The notes under the pieces were generated by a model, which saw nothing but the letters and a program-made list of their open reading frames with translations, did no database searches and was not told the origin of the DNA. Positions 51,663 to 59,705 of a stretch of 64,000 bases of DNA are shown here, piece after piece (within the stretch, counting starts at the first letter, position 1; each line of letters begins with the position of its first letter). This DNA comes from Paramesorhizobium endophyticum (GTDB taxonomy: Bacteria; Pseudomonadota; Alphaproteobacteria; Rhizobiales; Rhizobiaceae): assembly GCF_014640615.1 (NCBI RefSeq), contig NZ_BMHH01000011.1, positions 1 to 64,000 of the forward strand. Reading direction: 5' to 3'. A program made the position numbers and the translations under genes.

Positions 51663-52613
51663 ATGACCGAATTTGCCGGCACCTCGCCTCAAGGGTCGAA
51701 GCCCGACGTTCTGGCGGAAAGCATCCTGCGCGCCGCCGGCATGTCGGTGGACGACCTGAAATCCCTCGGCCATGTCTTCAAGGACGCGGCCAGCACCTTC
51801 TCCATCAGGATGAAGGAACTGGCTCCCATCGCCGTCGAGACCGAGATATCAGGCCTGGAAAGCGTCGAGCGGGCGCAGGTCGAGGCGCTGCTTGCCCGCC
51901 ATGGCATGATCGTGCCGGTTGACGTGGCCTCCTGGGGCAGCACAATCCACATGGTCGCCGACCGCGCATTCGTTTTTACCGGGCTGGAGGCTCTCTTCGG
52001 CGCCGGCGCGAATTTCGGCGCCGTCGAAAGCTTCAAGCCTTTCACCAGCATCGAGCGCAAGGTCGCGCGCGAGCTTTTCGCCCATCTCGGCGCGGCGCTC
52101 GATCACGTCTTCGCAGGGGCGGACGAGCGTATTTTCCGCGTCGGCGAGCCGGTGGACACTAGCGGCTTCGACCCCGAGGAATTCGGCCAGTCGCGCCTCT
52201 TCGCCTGCGCCTTCACCATCCGCGCGGCGGGCAAGACCGGAACCGTGCGCCTGCTGATGCCCCGCGCCTGCCACCGCCCGATGCAGGACGCGATTGCCGA
52301 ATTGCTGCGCAAGCCATCCGCCCATTCGGACCCGGCCTGGGCCAAGAAGCTGCGGCTGGAAGTGAGCCGCGCCAAGATCGGCATCGAGGCCTTCATCCAT
52401 CAGGGCACGATGACGCTGGACGAAATCGCCCGGCTGAAGCCCGGCCAGGTGCTGAAGCTGCCGAAGGACGCCATCGAGCAGGTGCGCCTGCGCTCGGGGA
52501 GCCAGGCGCTGTTCAAATGCACGCTCGGCAAGGCCGGCGCAAATTTCACCGTGCGGATTGGCGATCCCGTCAATCAGGAAGAGGATCTTATCGATGAACT
52601 TGCTGCTGGTTAA
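51663..52613 (+). CDS. fliM: Flagellar motor switch protein FliM
   Basis: C-ring switch protein, 316 residues. The middle domain is divergent, as in rhizobia. The C-terminal SpoA domain is clear: GTMTLDEIARLKPGQVLKLPKDAIEQVRLRSGSQALFKCTLGKAGANFTVRI. No classical N-terminal LSQxEIDALL CheY-binding peptide is seen. It begins 1 nt after the motA stop. The 3' end overlaps the next gene by 20 nt. Confidence 0.92.
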   Translation: MTEFAGTSPQGSKPDVLAESILRAAGMSVDDLKSLGHVFKDAASTFSIRMKELAPIAVETEISGLESVERAQVEALLARHGMIVPVDVASWGSTIHMVADRAFVFTGLEALFGAGANFGAVESFKPFTSIERKVARELFAHLGAALDHVFAGADERIFRVGEPVDTSGFDPEEFGQSRLFACAFTIRAAGKTGTVRLLMPRACHRPMQDAIAELLRKPSAHSDPAWAKKLRLEVSRAKIGIEAFIHQGTMTLDEIARLKPGQVLKLPKDAIEQVRLRSGSQALFKCTLGKAGANFTVRIGDPVNQEEDLIDELAAG

Positions 52614-53073
52614 CGCGATTTCCGCGGGGCTTTCCCTCGTCTCCATCGCCATCGTCATCGTGGCGCTGCGCAAGGCGGCGGAGACGATTCGCCTGGGCCG
52701 GGCGCTCGCCGACGGCATCGCCGCCTCCTCCGCCGGGCTGGAAAAGGCGCTGGCCGCGCTGCAGGCCGAGCGCGACGATCTGCGCGACGAAAGCCGCAAG
52801 CTGAGCGCGCGGCTGGAGGAATCCGCCAAGGCGCAGCGCGAGATCAACCGCTCGCTCGACCTGATGGAGCGCATCCGCGCCGAGTTACAAGGCGACGTCC
52901 GCGCGCTGCGCAGTTCGATTACCGCGCGCCCGGTTGCCACGGCATCGACGCCTGCGCCCCTCGCTCAAACGGCTCCGGCAAAGCCCGCGCAGGCCCAACC
53001 CGCGAAACTGCCGGTGTTCGTGCATCGCCGGGTTCAGTCCGCCGCGTCCACGATTGGAACCGGACGTTCATGA
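52594..53073 (+). CDS. DUF6468-like membrane-anchored flagellar protein
   Basis: A 159-residue protein. One N-terminal membrane helix (LLVNAISAGLSLVSIAIVIVAL) is followed by a long coiled coil (about residues 28-110: EKALAALQAERDDLRDESRKLSARLEESAKAQREI) and a Pro/Ala-rich tail. Such proteins lie between fliM and fliN in Rhizobiales and are grouped as DUF6468; function is unknown. GGAAGAGG precedes ATG 52594. Confidence 0.72.
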   Translation: MNLLLVNAISAGLSLVSIAIVIVALRKAAETIRLGRALADGIAASSAGLEKALAALQAERDDLRDESRKLSARLEESAKAQREINRSLDLMERIRAELQGDVRALRSSITARPVATASTPAPLAQTAPAKPAQAQPAKLPVFVHRRVQSAASTIGTGRS

Positions 53074-53078
53074 GTGCG

Positions 53079-53125
53079 TAATCTCCCCCCTTGCGGGGGA
53101 GATGTCCGGCAGGACAGAGGGGGGC
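53079..53125. repeat. Type A repeat, half copy 6 (before fliN)
   Basis: Only the right arm is present (TAATCTCCCCCCTTGCGGGG ... TGTCCGGCAGGACAGAGGGG), with no left arm or spacer. It starts 6 nt after the upstream gene stop. Flanking CACTGTCCCGCCAGCATTTC resembles the outer flank of full copies. Confidence 0.85.
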
Positions 53126-53165
53126 ACTGTCCCGCCAGCATTTCCATTTCAAGAAGGTCACGACC

Positions 53166-53498
53166 ATGAACAACGAACTCGACGAAGCGATCGAAGCGCT
53201 GAAAAGCGACCAGCCTCGCTCCACCCGCCAGACGGGCGCGAGCCATGGCGGCAAGCCCAATCTCGACCTCATCATGGGCATTCCCGTGGATGTGCAAGTG
53301 GTGCTGGGCGGCACGACCATGCCGGTCGCCAATCTCATGAAGCTCGGGCGCGGCGCGGTCGTCACCCTCGACAAGCAGATCGGCGATCCCGTCGATATCG
53401 TCGTCAACGGGCGCGTCATCGCCCGCGGCGAAGTGATCGTGCTGGAGGACGATTCCTCCCGCTTCGGCGTCAGCCTGACCGAAGTTATCGGCAAGTAA
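53166..53498 (+). CDS. fliN: Flagellar motor switch protein FliN
   Basis: C-ring protein, 110 residues: an acidic N-terminal stretch followed by one SpoA domain (LDLIMGIPVDVQVVLGGTTMPVANLMKLGRGAVVTLDKQIGDPVDIVVNGRVIARGEVIVLEDDSSRFGVSLTEVI). ATG 53166 follows AAGAAGG. fliG starts directly behind it. Confidence 0.96.
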   Translation: MNNELDEAIEALKSDQPRSTRQTGASHGGKPNLDLIMGIPVDVQVVLGGTTMPVANLMKLGRGAVVTLDKQIGDPVDIVVNGRVIARGEVIVLEDDSSRFGVSLTEVIGK

Positions 53499-53499
53499 G

Positions 53500-54546
53500 A
53501 TGTACGAACAAGAGACGGCAGACGAAGCAGACACGAGCGAGGCCGCGCGAGCCCTGTCCCTGTCCGGTCCGCAGAAGGCGGCGGCGTTGCTGGTCGCCAT
53601 CGGACGGCCTGCCGCGGCGCGGCTGCTCAAGCATTTCCAGCAGGACGATCTGCGCCTCCTTGCCGCCCACGCGAAGAAGCTCGACCCGATCTCCCCGTCC
53701 GATTTCGAGGAACTCGTCCAGGAATTCGAGGACGCCTTCGCCGATGGCGCATCGCTTTCGGAAGCAGGCTTGCGCTTCGAAGGCCTGTTGCGCGAGGCCC
53801 TGCCGCAGGAGGAAGTCGACGCGCTCTTCGACGACCGTCCGAAGCCCGCTCTGGTGCAGGAATCCGTCTGGGATCAGCTGACCCGCTTGCCCATCGAAAC
53901 GCTGCAGGCCTATCTCGTCGAACAGCACCCGCAGGTCATCGCCTATACGATTTCGAAGCTGCCCTCCGACATCGCTGCACGGCTTTTCATCGCCCTGCCG
54001 GCGCGCCTGCGCAGCGCCGTCGTTCAGCGCACGCTGCATATCCGCTCCGTCACCCCGGCCGTGTCGGCGATGCTGGAGGATGTGCTGCGCCGCGAGGTGA
54101 CCGGCAGCACGGACCGAGGCCCCCAGCAGGCTAACCACGGCCAGATCGCCAACATCCTCAACCAGCTCGACAAGACCGAAATCGCCGACATGCTGGAGAG
54201 CCTGTCCGATCTCAACACCGACGACCTGTCGAGGATCAAGGCCAAGCTCTTCACCTTCGACGACATCGCCCGCCTGTCGCAGCGCGCGCGCCTGCTGCTG
54301 TTCGATGAGGTACAGACCGAACAGGTCGCCACGGCGCTGCGCGGCGCGGATCCGGAACTGCAGGAGATGATCCTCTCCTCGCTCTCCACGCGCGGACGCC
54401 GCATGGTGGAGACGGAGCTTTCCGCCGCCCAGGGCAACATCACCGCGCAGAACATAGCCGACGCCCGCCGCGCCATCGCCCGCATCGCCATTTCGCTCGC
54501 CGAACGCGGGCTGATCGACATCGAGGCGGATGGCGGGGCGGGGTGA
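53500..54546 (+). CDS. fliG: Flagellar motor switch protein FliG
   Basis: Torque-generating C-ring protein, 348 residues. The N-terminal domain begins LSGPQKAAALLVAIGRPAAARLLKHFQQDDLRLL. The middle domain has EQHPQVIAYTISKLPSDIAARLFIALPARLRSAVVQRTL with the EHPQ motif. The C-terminal armadillo-like part has RARLLLFDEVQTEQVATALRGADPELQEMILSSLSTRGRRMVETEL. Starts 1 nt after fliN; a type A repeat follows before flhB. Confidence 0.95.
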   Translation: MYEQETADEADTSEAARALSLSGPQKAAALLVAIGRPAAARLLKHFQQDDLRLLAAHAKKLDPISPSDFEELVQEFEDAFADGASLSEAGLRFEGLLREALPQEEVDALFDDRPKPALVQESVWDQLTRLPIETLQAYLVEQHPQVIAYTISKLPSDIAARLFIALPARLRSAVVQRTLHIRSVTPAVSAMLEDVLRREVTGSTDRGPQQANHGQIANILNQLDKTEIADMLESLSDLNTDDLSRIKAKLFTFDDIARLSQRARLLLFDEVQTEQVATALRGADPELQEMILSSLSTRGRRMVETELSAAQGNITAQNIADARRAIARIAISLAERGLIDIEADGGAG

Positions 54547-54572
54547 GCCGTGGCTGTCGTTTGGCGTAGCAA

Positions 54573-54732
54573 TTCCCCCCTCTGCCCTGCCGGGCATCTC
54601 CCCCACAAGGGGGGAGATTGGATGGGAGTTCCGCTTTCGCCAATCGTCAACGTCGCAAGATAAAGCGCCTTCATAGATGAAGGCCAATCTCCCCCCTTGT
54701 GGGGGAGATGTCCGGCAGGACAGAGGGGGGTG
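54573..54732. repeat. Type A palindromic repeat, copy 7 (fliG-flhB junction)
   Basis: Arms TTCCCCCCTCTGCCCTGCCG and TGTCCGGCAGGACAGAGGGG, with spacer TTCCGCTTTCGCCAATCG. It occupies most of the 242-bp gap. The outer flank GTGTCTCGAGCCAGCGCTTC is similar to flanks of other copies. Confidence 0.9.
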
Positions 54733-54788
54733 TCTCGAGCCAGCGCTTCCAGTTTAACCAATGATGCACTCTAATCGAGTCTCGCGCC

Positions 54789-55877
54789 ATGTCGGAAGCC
54801 CCCGATAAAGAAAGCAAAACGGAAGAGGCCACCGAGCAGAAGATTCGCGACGCGGTGGAGAAGGGCAATCTTCCTTTTGCGAAGGAAGTGCCGATCCTCG
54901 CCTCCGTCGTCGCTTTTCTCATCATCGCCGTGTTCATTGCCGCCCCGGGGGCTGCCAAGCTCACCCTGTTCCTGGCAGAGCTCATCGACCGGCCCGAGGA
55001 CTGGCATTTGAATTCCAGCGAAGACGCCGGACAGCTTTTCCAACTGCTGGGACTGGCGGTCGGCACGGCCCTGCTTCCGATATTGATCATCGTGCCGCTC
55101 TCCGGCCTCGCCGCATCCGCCCTTCAGAACGCGCCCCGCTTCGTCGGCGAGCGTATCCGCCCGCAATTCTCGCGCATCTCGCCTGCCAAGGGCTGGGGCC
55201 GTGTTTTCGGGCGCGCCGGCCAGGTTGAGTTCCTGAAATCCCTGTTCAAGCTTCTGGCCGCGAGCCTCGTTGTCTTCTTCGTCTTCTTCAACAGCAATGC
55301 GCTCTTCACCGACGCCGTCGCCACCGACCCGCGCGCCCTGCCTGAGTTCATCCGGCAGAACGTCGTTCATCTCCTCGCCGCCAACGCCGTGGCCATCACC
55401 CTGCTGGCCGGCTTCGACATCGCCTGGTCGCGCATTCACTGGCGCCAGGAGCTGCGCATGACCAAGCAGGAGATCAAGGACGAGCACAAGCAATCCGAAG
55501 GCGACCCGCTGGTGAAATCGCGCATCCGCTCGCTCGGACGCGACCGCGCGCGGCGACGCATGATCGCGGCGGTTCCCACTGCCACCCTCGTCGTCGCCAA
55601 TCCGACACATTTCTCCGTTGCACTGCGCTACCGGCCCAACGAAGATTCGGCGCCTGTCGTCGTCGCCAAGGGACAGGACCTGATCGCCCTGAGGATTCGC
55701 GAGATCGCCGAGGCGAGCGGCGTTCCCGTCTTCGAGAATGTGGAGCTCGCCCGCGCCCTCTATGCCCAAATGAAGGTCGATCAGGTCATAGCGCCAGAAT
55801 TTTACAAGGCGGTGGCGGAACTCATACAGTTCATCAATTCCCGCCAGAAAACCTATGCAAATGCGGTGAGGTCATGA
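54789..55877 (+). CDS. flhB: Flagellar export switch protein FlhB
   Basis: Export-gate protein that switches substrate class, 362 residues. The N-terminal signature DKESKTEEATEQKIRDAVEKGNLPFAKEVP is followed by four membrane segments. The cytoplasmic domain contains the autocleavage motif NPTH (about residues 271-274) within VVANPTHFSVALRY, then APVVVAKGQDLIALRIREIAEASGVPVFENVELARALYAQ. Overlaps the next gene by 4 nt. Confidence 0.97.
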   Translation: MSEAPDKESKTEEATEQKIRDAVEKGNLPFAKEVPILASVVAFLIIAVFIAAPGAAKLTLFLAELIDRPEDWHLNSSEDAGQLFQLLGLAVGTALLPILIIVPLSGLAASALQNAPRFVGERIRPQFSRISPAKGWGRVFGRAGQVEFLKSLFKLLAASLVVFFVFFNSNALFTDAVATDPRALPEFIRQNVVHLLAANAVAITLLAGFDIAWSRIHWRQELRMTKQEIKDEHKQSEGDPLVKSRIRSLGRDRARRRMIAAVPTATLVVANPTHFSVALRYRPNEDSAPVVVAKGQDLIALRIREIAEASGVPVFENVELARALYAQMKVDQVIAPEFYKAVAELIQFINSRQKTYANAVRS

Positions 55878-56323
55878 GAAGCACGCAATATTCGCAGACG
55901 CGCGAAGCCATCATCGCCGGCCATATGCACGAGGTCGTCGAGGATTTGCGGCTCGTCGATGTCGCTGATTACATCGCCTTCATCCGCTGCGAGCTCTTCG
56001 CCAACATCGCCGATATCGTCAACTCGGCGACCGAACTGCATTTCCAGCCGCAGACGCTGCAATTCGGCCATGGCGGAGAATATGAGCTCGACTGGAACCG
56101 CCCTCCCCGCATCACCCTCGACATGGAGTTCCGCAATGAGGGCGTTTACGCCTATTTTCGGGTGCTGATCGACGCTGATGGCGCGCAGATCGACCTGAAC
56201 CACATCGCCTTCGACCATGCGGACGAAAGCCCGGAGCGCAACACGGCGCGGCTGGCGGCGGCGTTGGAGGAGGCGCGGGTACGCTTGGTGGAAGGACAGG
56301 GGAATAACGGACAAGGGCAGTAA
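55874..56323 (+). CDS. Conserved protein coupled to flhB, unknown function
   Basis: A 149-residue soluble protein without signal peptide or membrane segment. The central DYIAFIRCELFANIADIVNSATELHFQPQTLQFGHGGEYELDWNRPPRITLDMEFRNEGVYAYFRVLID is predicted as helix then beta-strands. I do not recognise a family. The ATGA overlap with flhB places it in the motA-flhB unit. It is the last gene of the flagellar cluster and convergent with the vjbR-like gene 32 nt away. Confidence 0.78.
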   Translation: MRSTQYSQTREAIIAGHMHEVVEDLRLVDVADYIAFIRCELFANIADIVNSATELHFQPQTLQFGHGGEYELDWNRPPRITLDMEFRNEGVYAYFRVLIDADGAQIDLNHIAFDHADESPERNTARLAAALEEARVRLVEGQGNNGQGQ

Positions 56324-56355
56324 GTTACCCGGCTATTCCCTGCTTTCCTTATTGG

Positions 56356-57144
56356 CTAGTTCTGCAAATGCGAAGCATCCGGCATCTCGATGATCCCGAG
56401 CGACAAGGCCGTCGCCACCGCCGAGGTGCGGTTGGAGCAGCCGAGCTTGATCTTGGCGTTTTGCAGATAGGTCACCACCGTCCAGCGGGCGATGTTGAGG
56501 ATTTCGGCGATCTCGCCATCGGTCTTGCCGCTGGCCGCCCAGCGCAGGCAATCGATCTCGCGCCGTGTCAGCAGGTTCGCAGCCGCTCCCGCCGTGCCTT
56601 CTCTCGTCCCGTAGAGCGAATTGTGGATGAGGCTCGACGCGCTGATCAGGTTGGTCCGCATCTTCGCAATGAACTGGTCCTTGTCGGCATCACCGACATC
56701 GAAGGTGAAAAGCGTCGAGCCCGGGAAGCCGTGAGTGTTGGCCACCCCCACGCCGACGAAGAGATTGCCGAGCCCATGCTTCTGCGCGTCGCGGATGAAA
56801 TCCCTTATTTGGTCGCTGTTCTTCGCATCCTCGTCGAGATTGCGCAGCGTGCCCGCCGCGTCGCTACGCAGAAGAGGGGAATCGTCCTGCATCATCGGGT
56901 CGACGCTGAAGTAATTCTTGGCGGAATAGCGCAATATCCAGCTGGTGGGATAGGTCATCACCACCGATAGGTCAGAGGGATTGCTCTTCACCGTCTCGTC
57001 AAACCGCGTGCGTGAAACATGCCCTATATGCTGGCAGCCGAGTTCATCGCGAATACGGCAAAACAGCTCCAATGTGCCACTCTTGGAAGAAGAACCGAAA
57101 AAGCTCTTCTTGAAATTTGGAAAATGCACAAGATCAAGGCTCAT
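56356..57144 (-). CDS. vjbR: VjbR-like LuxR-family quorum-sensing regulator
   Basis: A 262-residue LuxR-type regulator. The start MSLDLVHFPNFKKSFFGSS and the C-terminal DNA-binding helix-turn-helix (LTRREIDCLRWAASGKTDGEIAEILNIARWTVVTYLQNAKIKLGCSNRTSAVATALSLGII) closely resemble Brucella VjbR, as I recall it. The N-terminal autoinducer domain (about residues 20-180) includes WILRYSAKNYFSVDPMM with the W/Y/D pattern of ligand-binding members. In Brucella, VjbR controls virB and flagellar genes. AAGGACG precedes ATG 57144. A dyad at 57228 lies in its promoter region. Confidence 0.85.
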   Translation of the reverse strand: MSLDLVHFPNFKKSFFGSSSKSGTLELFCRIRDELGCQHIGHVSRTRFDETVKSNPSDLSVVMTYPTSWILRYSAKNYFSVDPMMQDDSPLLRSDAAGTLRNLDEDAKNSDQIRDFIRDAQKHGLGNLFVGVGVANTHGFPGSTLFTFDVGDADKDQFIAKMRTNLISASSLIHNSLYGTREGTAGAAANLLTRREIDCLRWAASGKTDGEIAEILNIARWTVVTYLQNAKIKLGCSNRTSAVATALSLGIIEMPDASHLQN

Positions 57145-57227
57145 TGTACGTCCTTAGCCATCCCGCCGGAAATGAATGATCGTCTCTCGCAACGCCGTTC
57201 CATAAACGGCATTGCGAGTGTAAGCGA

Positions 57228-57241
57228 GTCGAATATTCGAC
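57228..57241. promoter_or_regulatory. lux-box-like palindrome upstream of vjbR
   Basis: GTCGAATATTCGAC is a perfect 14-bp palindrome 84 nt upstream of the vjbR-like start. Its form fits a LuxR-family operator, suggesting autoregulation. The remainder of the gap 57145-57414 holds AT-rich sequence and an inverted pair around 57197-57215 (CGCAACGCCGTT / AACGGCATTGCG); no gene is seen. Confidence 0.55.
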
Positions 57242-57414
57242 ATAGCTACAAGACGCGCAACTGACGCAAAAAGAAACCGGCATCTCGAGCGGATTCAACA
57301 ACTTCCGCAAGCTTATGCACAGGAAGGAGGGGAACTGTCACGCAGTTGACTTAACGTTAACCATTGCTGGTTGCGTGACCGGTAAAATCTTCATTTTGCA
57401 GGAGATTTTTCAGT

Positions 57415-58128
57415 TTACCGCGATTTCGGCGCATAGCCGGCAAAAAACAGCTCCACCGCCGACACGACAGCCGTGCGGATCTGTTCTTCGCTAGGCTCCT
57501 CAGGCATCACGCCGAACAGCCGCTGCCGGTAGATGCCGGCAAGGAACATGTCGCTCAACTGATGGGTCGCCAGTTCCGTATCGGGAATGTCGAGATGACC
57601 GCCCGCGACCTGCATGTCGAGGAATTTTTTCAGCAGCGTCTTGCCGCGCTTCGGCCCTTGGTCATAAAAGCGCGCGCCGACTTCCGGCATCCGTTCGACA
57701 ACGCCGATGACGATGCGCTGGGCCTGGATGAGGGGCTCCGATGTGATCAGCTTGCCGAGTTTGACACCGAACCGGACGAGCGCGTCCCGTCCCGATAACC
57801 CCCTCTCCGTATCGTCGAGAAGTTCATCGAACAGTTCGGCGCGATATTCATCGCACAGCGCCTCGAAAAGCTCTTCCTTGTTGGCGAAATAAACGTAGAT
57901 CGTGCCCTTGGAGACGCCCGCCTCGCGCGTAATGTCATTCATGCTGGCGGCGTCGAAGCCCATCTGCATGAAGACGCGCCTTGCCCCTTCCAGGATCTGC
58001 CTGCGCTTTGCCGGGTCCTGCCCCGCGCCCAGCCGGGGCTGGCGGGGACACGCCGCCTCGCCGCGATCCCCGCATTTCTCAGTGCGGACATCTCCAGCTT
58101 TGCTTCGGCCCCGTAGTTTTTTAAACAC
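57415..58128 (-). CDS. TetR-family transcriptional repressor of the EmrAB-type pump
   Basis: A 237-residue TetR protein. The helix-turn-helix lies at about residues 42-88: RRQILEGARRVFMQMGFDAASMNDITREAGVSKGTIYVYFANKEELFEAL. A C-terminal ligand-binding domain (FGVKLGKLITSEPLIQAQRIVIGVVERMPEVGARFYDQG) follows. The first about 40 residues are poorly conserved and basic; the start shown is GTG 58128 and could be shorter. Divergent from the pump genes, with two matching operators between. Confidence 0.88.
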   Translation of the reverse strand: MFKKLRGRSKAGDVRTEKCGDRGEAACPRQPRLGAGQDPAKRRQILEGARRVFMQMGFDAASMNDITREAGVSKGTIYVYFANKEELFEALCDEYRAELFDELLDDTERGLSGRDALVRFGVKLGKLITSEPLIQAQRIVIGVVERMPEVGARFYDQGPKRGKTLLKKFLDMQVAGGHLDIPDTELATHQLSDMFLAGIYRQRLFGVMPEEPSEEQIRTAVVSAVELFFAGYAPKSR

Positions 58129-58152
58129 TCTTCAACGCTCTTTCACATTTTT

Positions 58153-58228
58153 TCGAACCGATTGGTTCGATTGCCTCTTGATATGGCGCGTGTGCTGATC
58201 TAAGTCAACCGTCGAACCAATCGGTTCG
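58153..58228. promoter_or_regulatory. Two TetR operators between the repressor and pump genes
   Basis: TCGAACCGATTGGTTCGA (58153-58170) and TCGAACCAATCGGTTCG (58212-58228) share the arms TCGAACC/GGTTCG(A), and their centres GATT and AATC are complements. They lie 25-100 nt upstream of both genes. Binding by the adjacent TetR protein would repress both directions. Confidence 0.75.
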
Positions 58229-58265
58229 TTCGCGGTGAGATTTTTCATAGAAAGCCATCTTCCCC

Positions 58266-59513
58266 ATGTCGACAACGAGAACCGCTGCCAAGCCTGAAGA
58301 AAGCGGCGAGGTCCGCCCATTTCCTGCACTGAAGCAGGGGCATGAGGGTCCGGCGCCCGTGGAGCCTCCCCATGCCGAGCAGCCGGCGCCGCAAGCGCCC
58401 GCCGCGCAGAAGATCGACGCCGGCAATGCGTCCGGGGCCAGGAAGAAGGGCGCCGGCCGGCGCTTCGTGCTGCCCCTCATCGCCGCCGTGGCCATCGTCG
58501 GCGCGGGCTGGTACGGCTATGATTACTGGACGAACGGCCGCTTCCTGGTGACCACCGACGACGCCTATGTGCAGGGCGATATCTCCGCTCTTTCGCCGAA
58601 GGTGACGGGCTATATCGAAAAAGTGCCGGTCGCGGCCAACCAGCACGTCAAGGCCGGCGACGTGATCTTCCAGCTCGACGACGGCGATTACCGCATCGCG
58701 CTCGACGAGGCGAACGCCAAGATCGAGACCCAGCACCAGACGCTGGCGCGCATCACCGCGCAGATCAAGGCCGCCGAGGCCTCGCTCCAGCAGGCCGAGG
58801 CGTCGAAGCTCGCCGCACAGGCGGTGGCGACCAACGCAAAGCTCGCCATGGACCGCGCCCAGCAATTGCACGCGACGCGCTTCGCCTCGCAGTCCGATCT
58901 CGACAACGCTACCTCGTCCTTCAACCAGGCCAACGCCAATCTGGCGGGCGCGGATGCGCAGATCGCGGCGGCTGAGGCAAATATCGGCGTCCTGCAGGCG
59001 CAGTACAAGGAAGCCGAAAGCGGAATGAAGTCGCTCGAGCTCGCCCGCGACAAGGCGCAGCGCGACCTCTCCTTCACGACCATCCGCGCGCCCTTCGACG
59101 GTGTGGTCGGCAATCTCTCCGGCAAGCAGGGCGACCTCGTCAGCGCCGGGCAGCGAATCGCGGCGTTGGTGCCGGTCGATCATCTCTATATCGACGCCAA
59201 TTTCAAGGAAACGCAGCTGGCCGAAATCAGGCCCGGCGAGAAGGTGAGCATCGAGGTCGATGCCCTTGATGGCGAGACCTTCGAAGGCACCGTCGCCTCT
59301 GTCTCTCCTGCCTCTGGCTCGGTCTTCTCGCTGCTCCCGCCGCAAAACGCCACCGGCAACTTCACCAAGGTGGTGCAGCGCGTGCCGGTACGCATTTCGA
59401 TCCCGGCAGACGCGCTGGCGACCGACAAGTTCCGCGCGGGCCTGAGCGTCATCGTCAGCGTCGACACCCGCACCGCGCCGAAGGAAAATACGGTCGCGGC
59501 GGCGGTGAAGTAA
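58266..59513 (+). CDS. EmrA-like membrane fusion protein of a multidrug efflux pump
   Basis: Periplasmic adaptor, 415 residues. A cytoplasmic Pro/Ala-rich N-terminus precedes one membrane anchor (RRFVLPLIAAVAIVGAGWYGYDYW, about residues 63-86). Lipoyl half-motifs TDDAYVQGDISALSPKVTGYIEKVPVAANQHVKAGDVIFQLDDGDY and RDLSFTTIRAPFDGVVGNLSGKQGDLVSAGQ flank a long coiled hairpin (about residues 145-275). It pairs with the DHA2 transporter encoded downstream. Confidence 0.93.
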   Translation: MSTTRTAAKPEESGEVRPFPALKQGHEGPAPVEPPHAEQPAPQAPAAQKIDAGNASGARKKGAGRRFVLPLIAAVAIVGAGWYGYDYWTNGRFLVTTDDAYVQGDISALSPKVTGYIEKVPVAANQHVKAGDVIFQLDDGDYRIALDEANAKIETQHQTLARITAQIKAAEASLQQAEASKLAAQAVATNAKLAMDRAQQLHATRFASQSDLDNATSSFNQANANLAGADAQIAAAEANIGVLQAQYKEAESGMKSLELARDKAQRDLSFTTIRAPFDGVVGNLSGKQGDLVSAGQRIAALVPVDHLYIDANFKETQLAEIRPGEKVSIEVDALDGETFEGTVASVSPASGSVFSLLPPQNATGNFTKVVQRVPVRISIPADALATDKFRAGLSVIVSVDTRTAPKENTVAAAVK

Positions 59514-59518
59514 GAGCG

Positions 59519-59664
59519 CTCTCCTTCCCCCTTGCGGGGAAGGTGCCCGCGTTAGCGGGCGGATGGGGGTGGTGACGTTTGCGCTTCTAATGGAGACAAT
59601 GGCGCAAACGTCACCACCCCCACCCGACCCTTCGGGCCACCCTCCCCGCAAGGGGGAGGGAGAA
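59519..59664. repeat. Type B palindromic repeat, copy 2 (between emrA- and emrB-like genes)
   Basis: CTCCTTCCCCCTTGCGGGGA ... GGTGGTGACGTTT and its inverse (GCAAACGTCACCACCCCC ... CTCCCCGCAAGGGGGAGGGA) form a long hairpin. Near-identical to 10733-10880. It lies inside the efflux operon and is probably transcribed. Confidence 0.85.
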
Positions 59665-59705
59665 AGCCGCCGCAACGCTCTGCGTTAGCAAAGAAAGTAA
59701 AACCC

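Noticed and set aside
18353..56323. FlhA/FlhB/FliPQR/FliI homologues as a virulence type III secretion system
   Set aside because: They are embedded with rod, hook, flagellin, C-ring and stator genes, and no secretin or needle gene is present, so the apparatus is flagellar.
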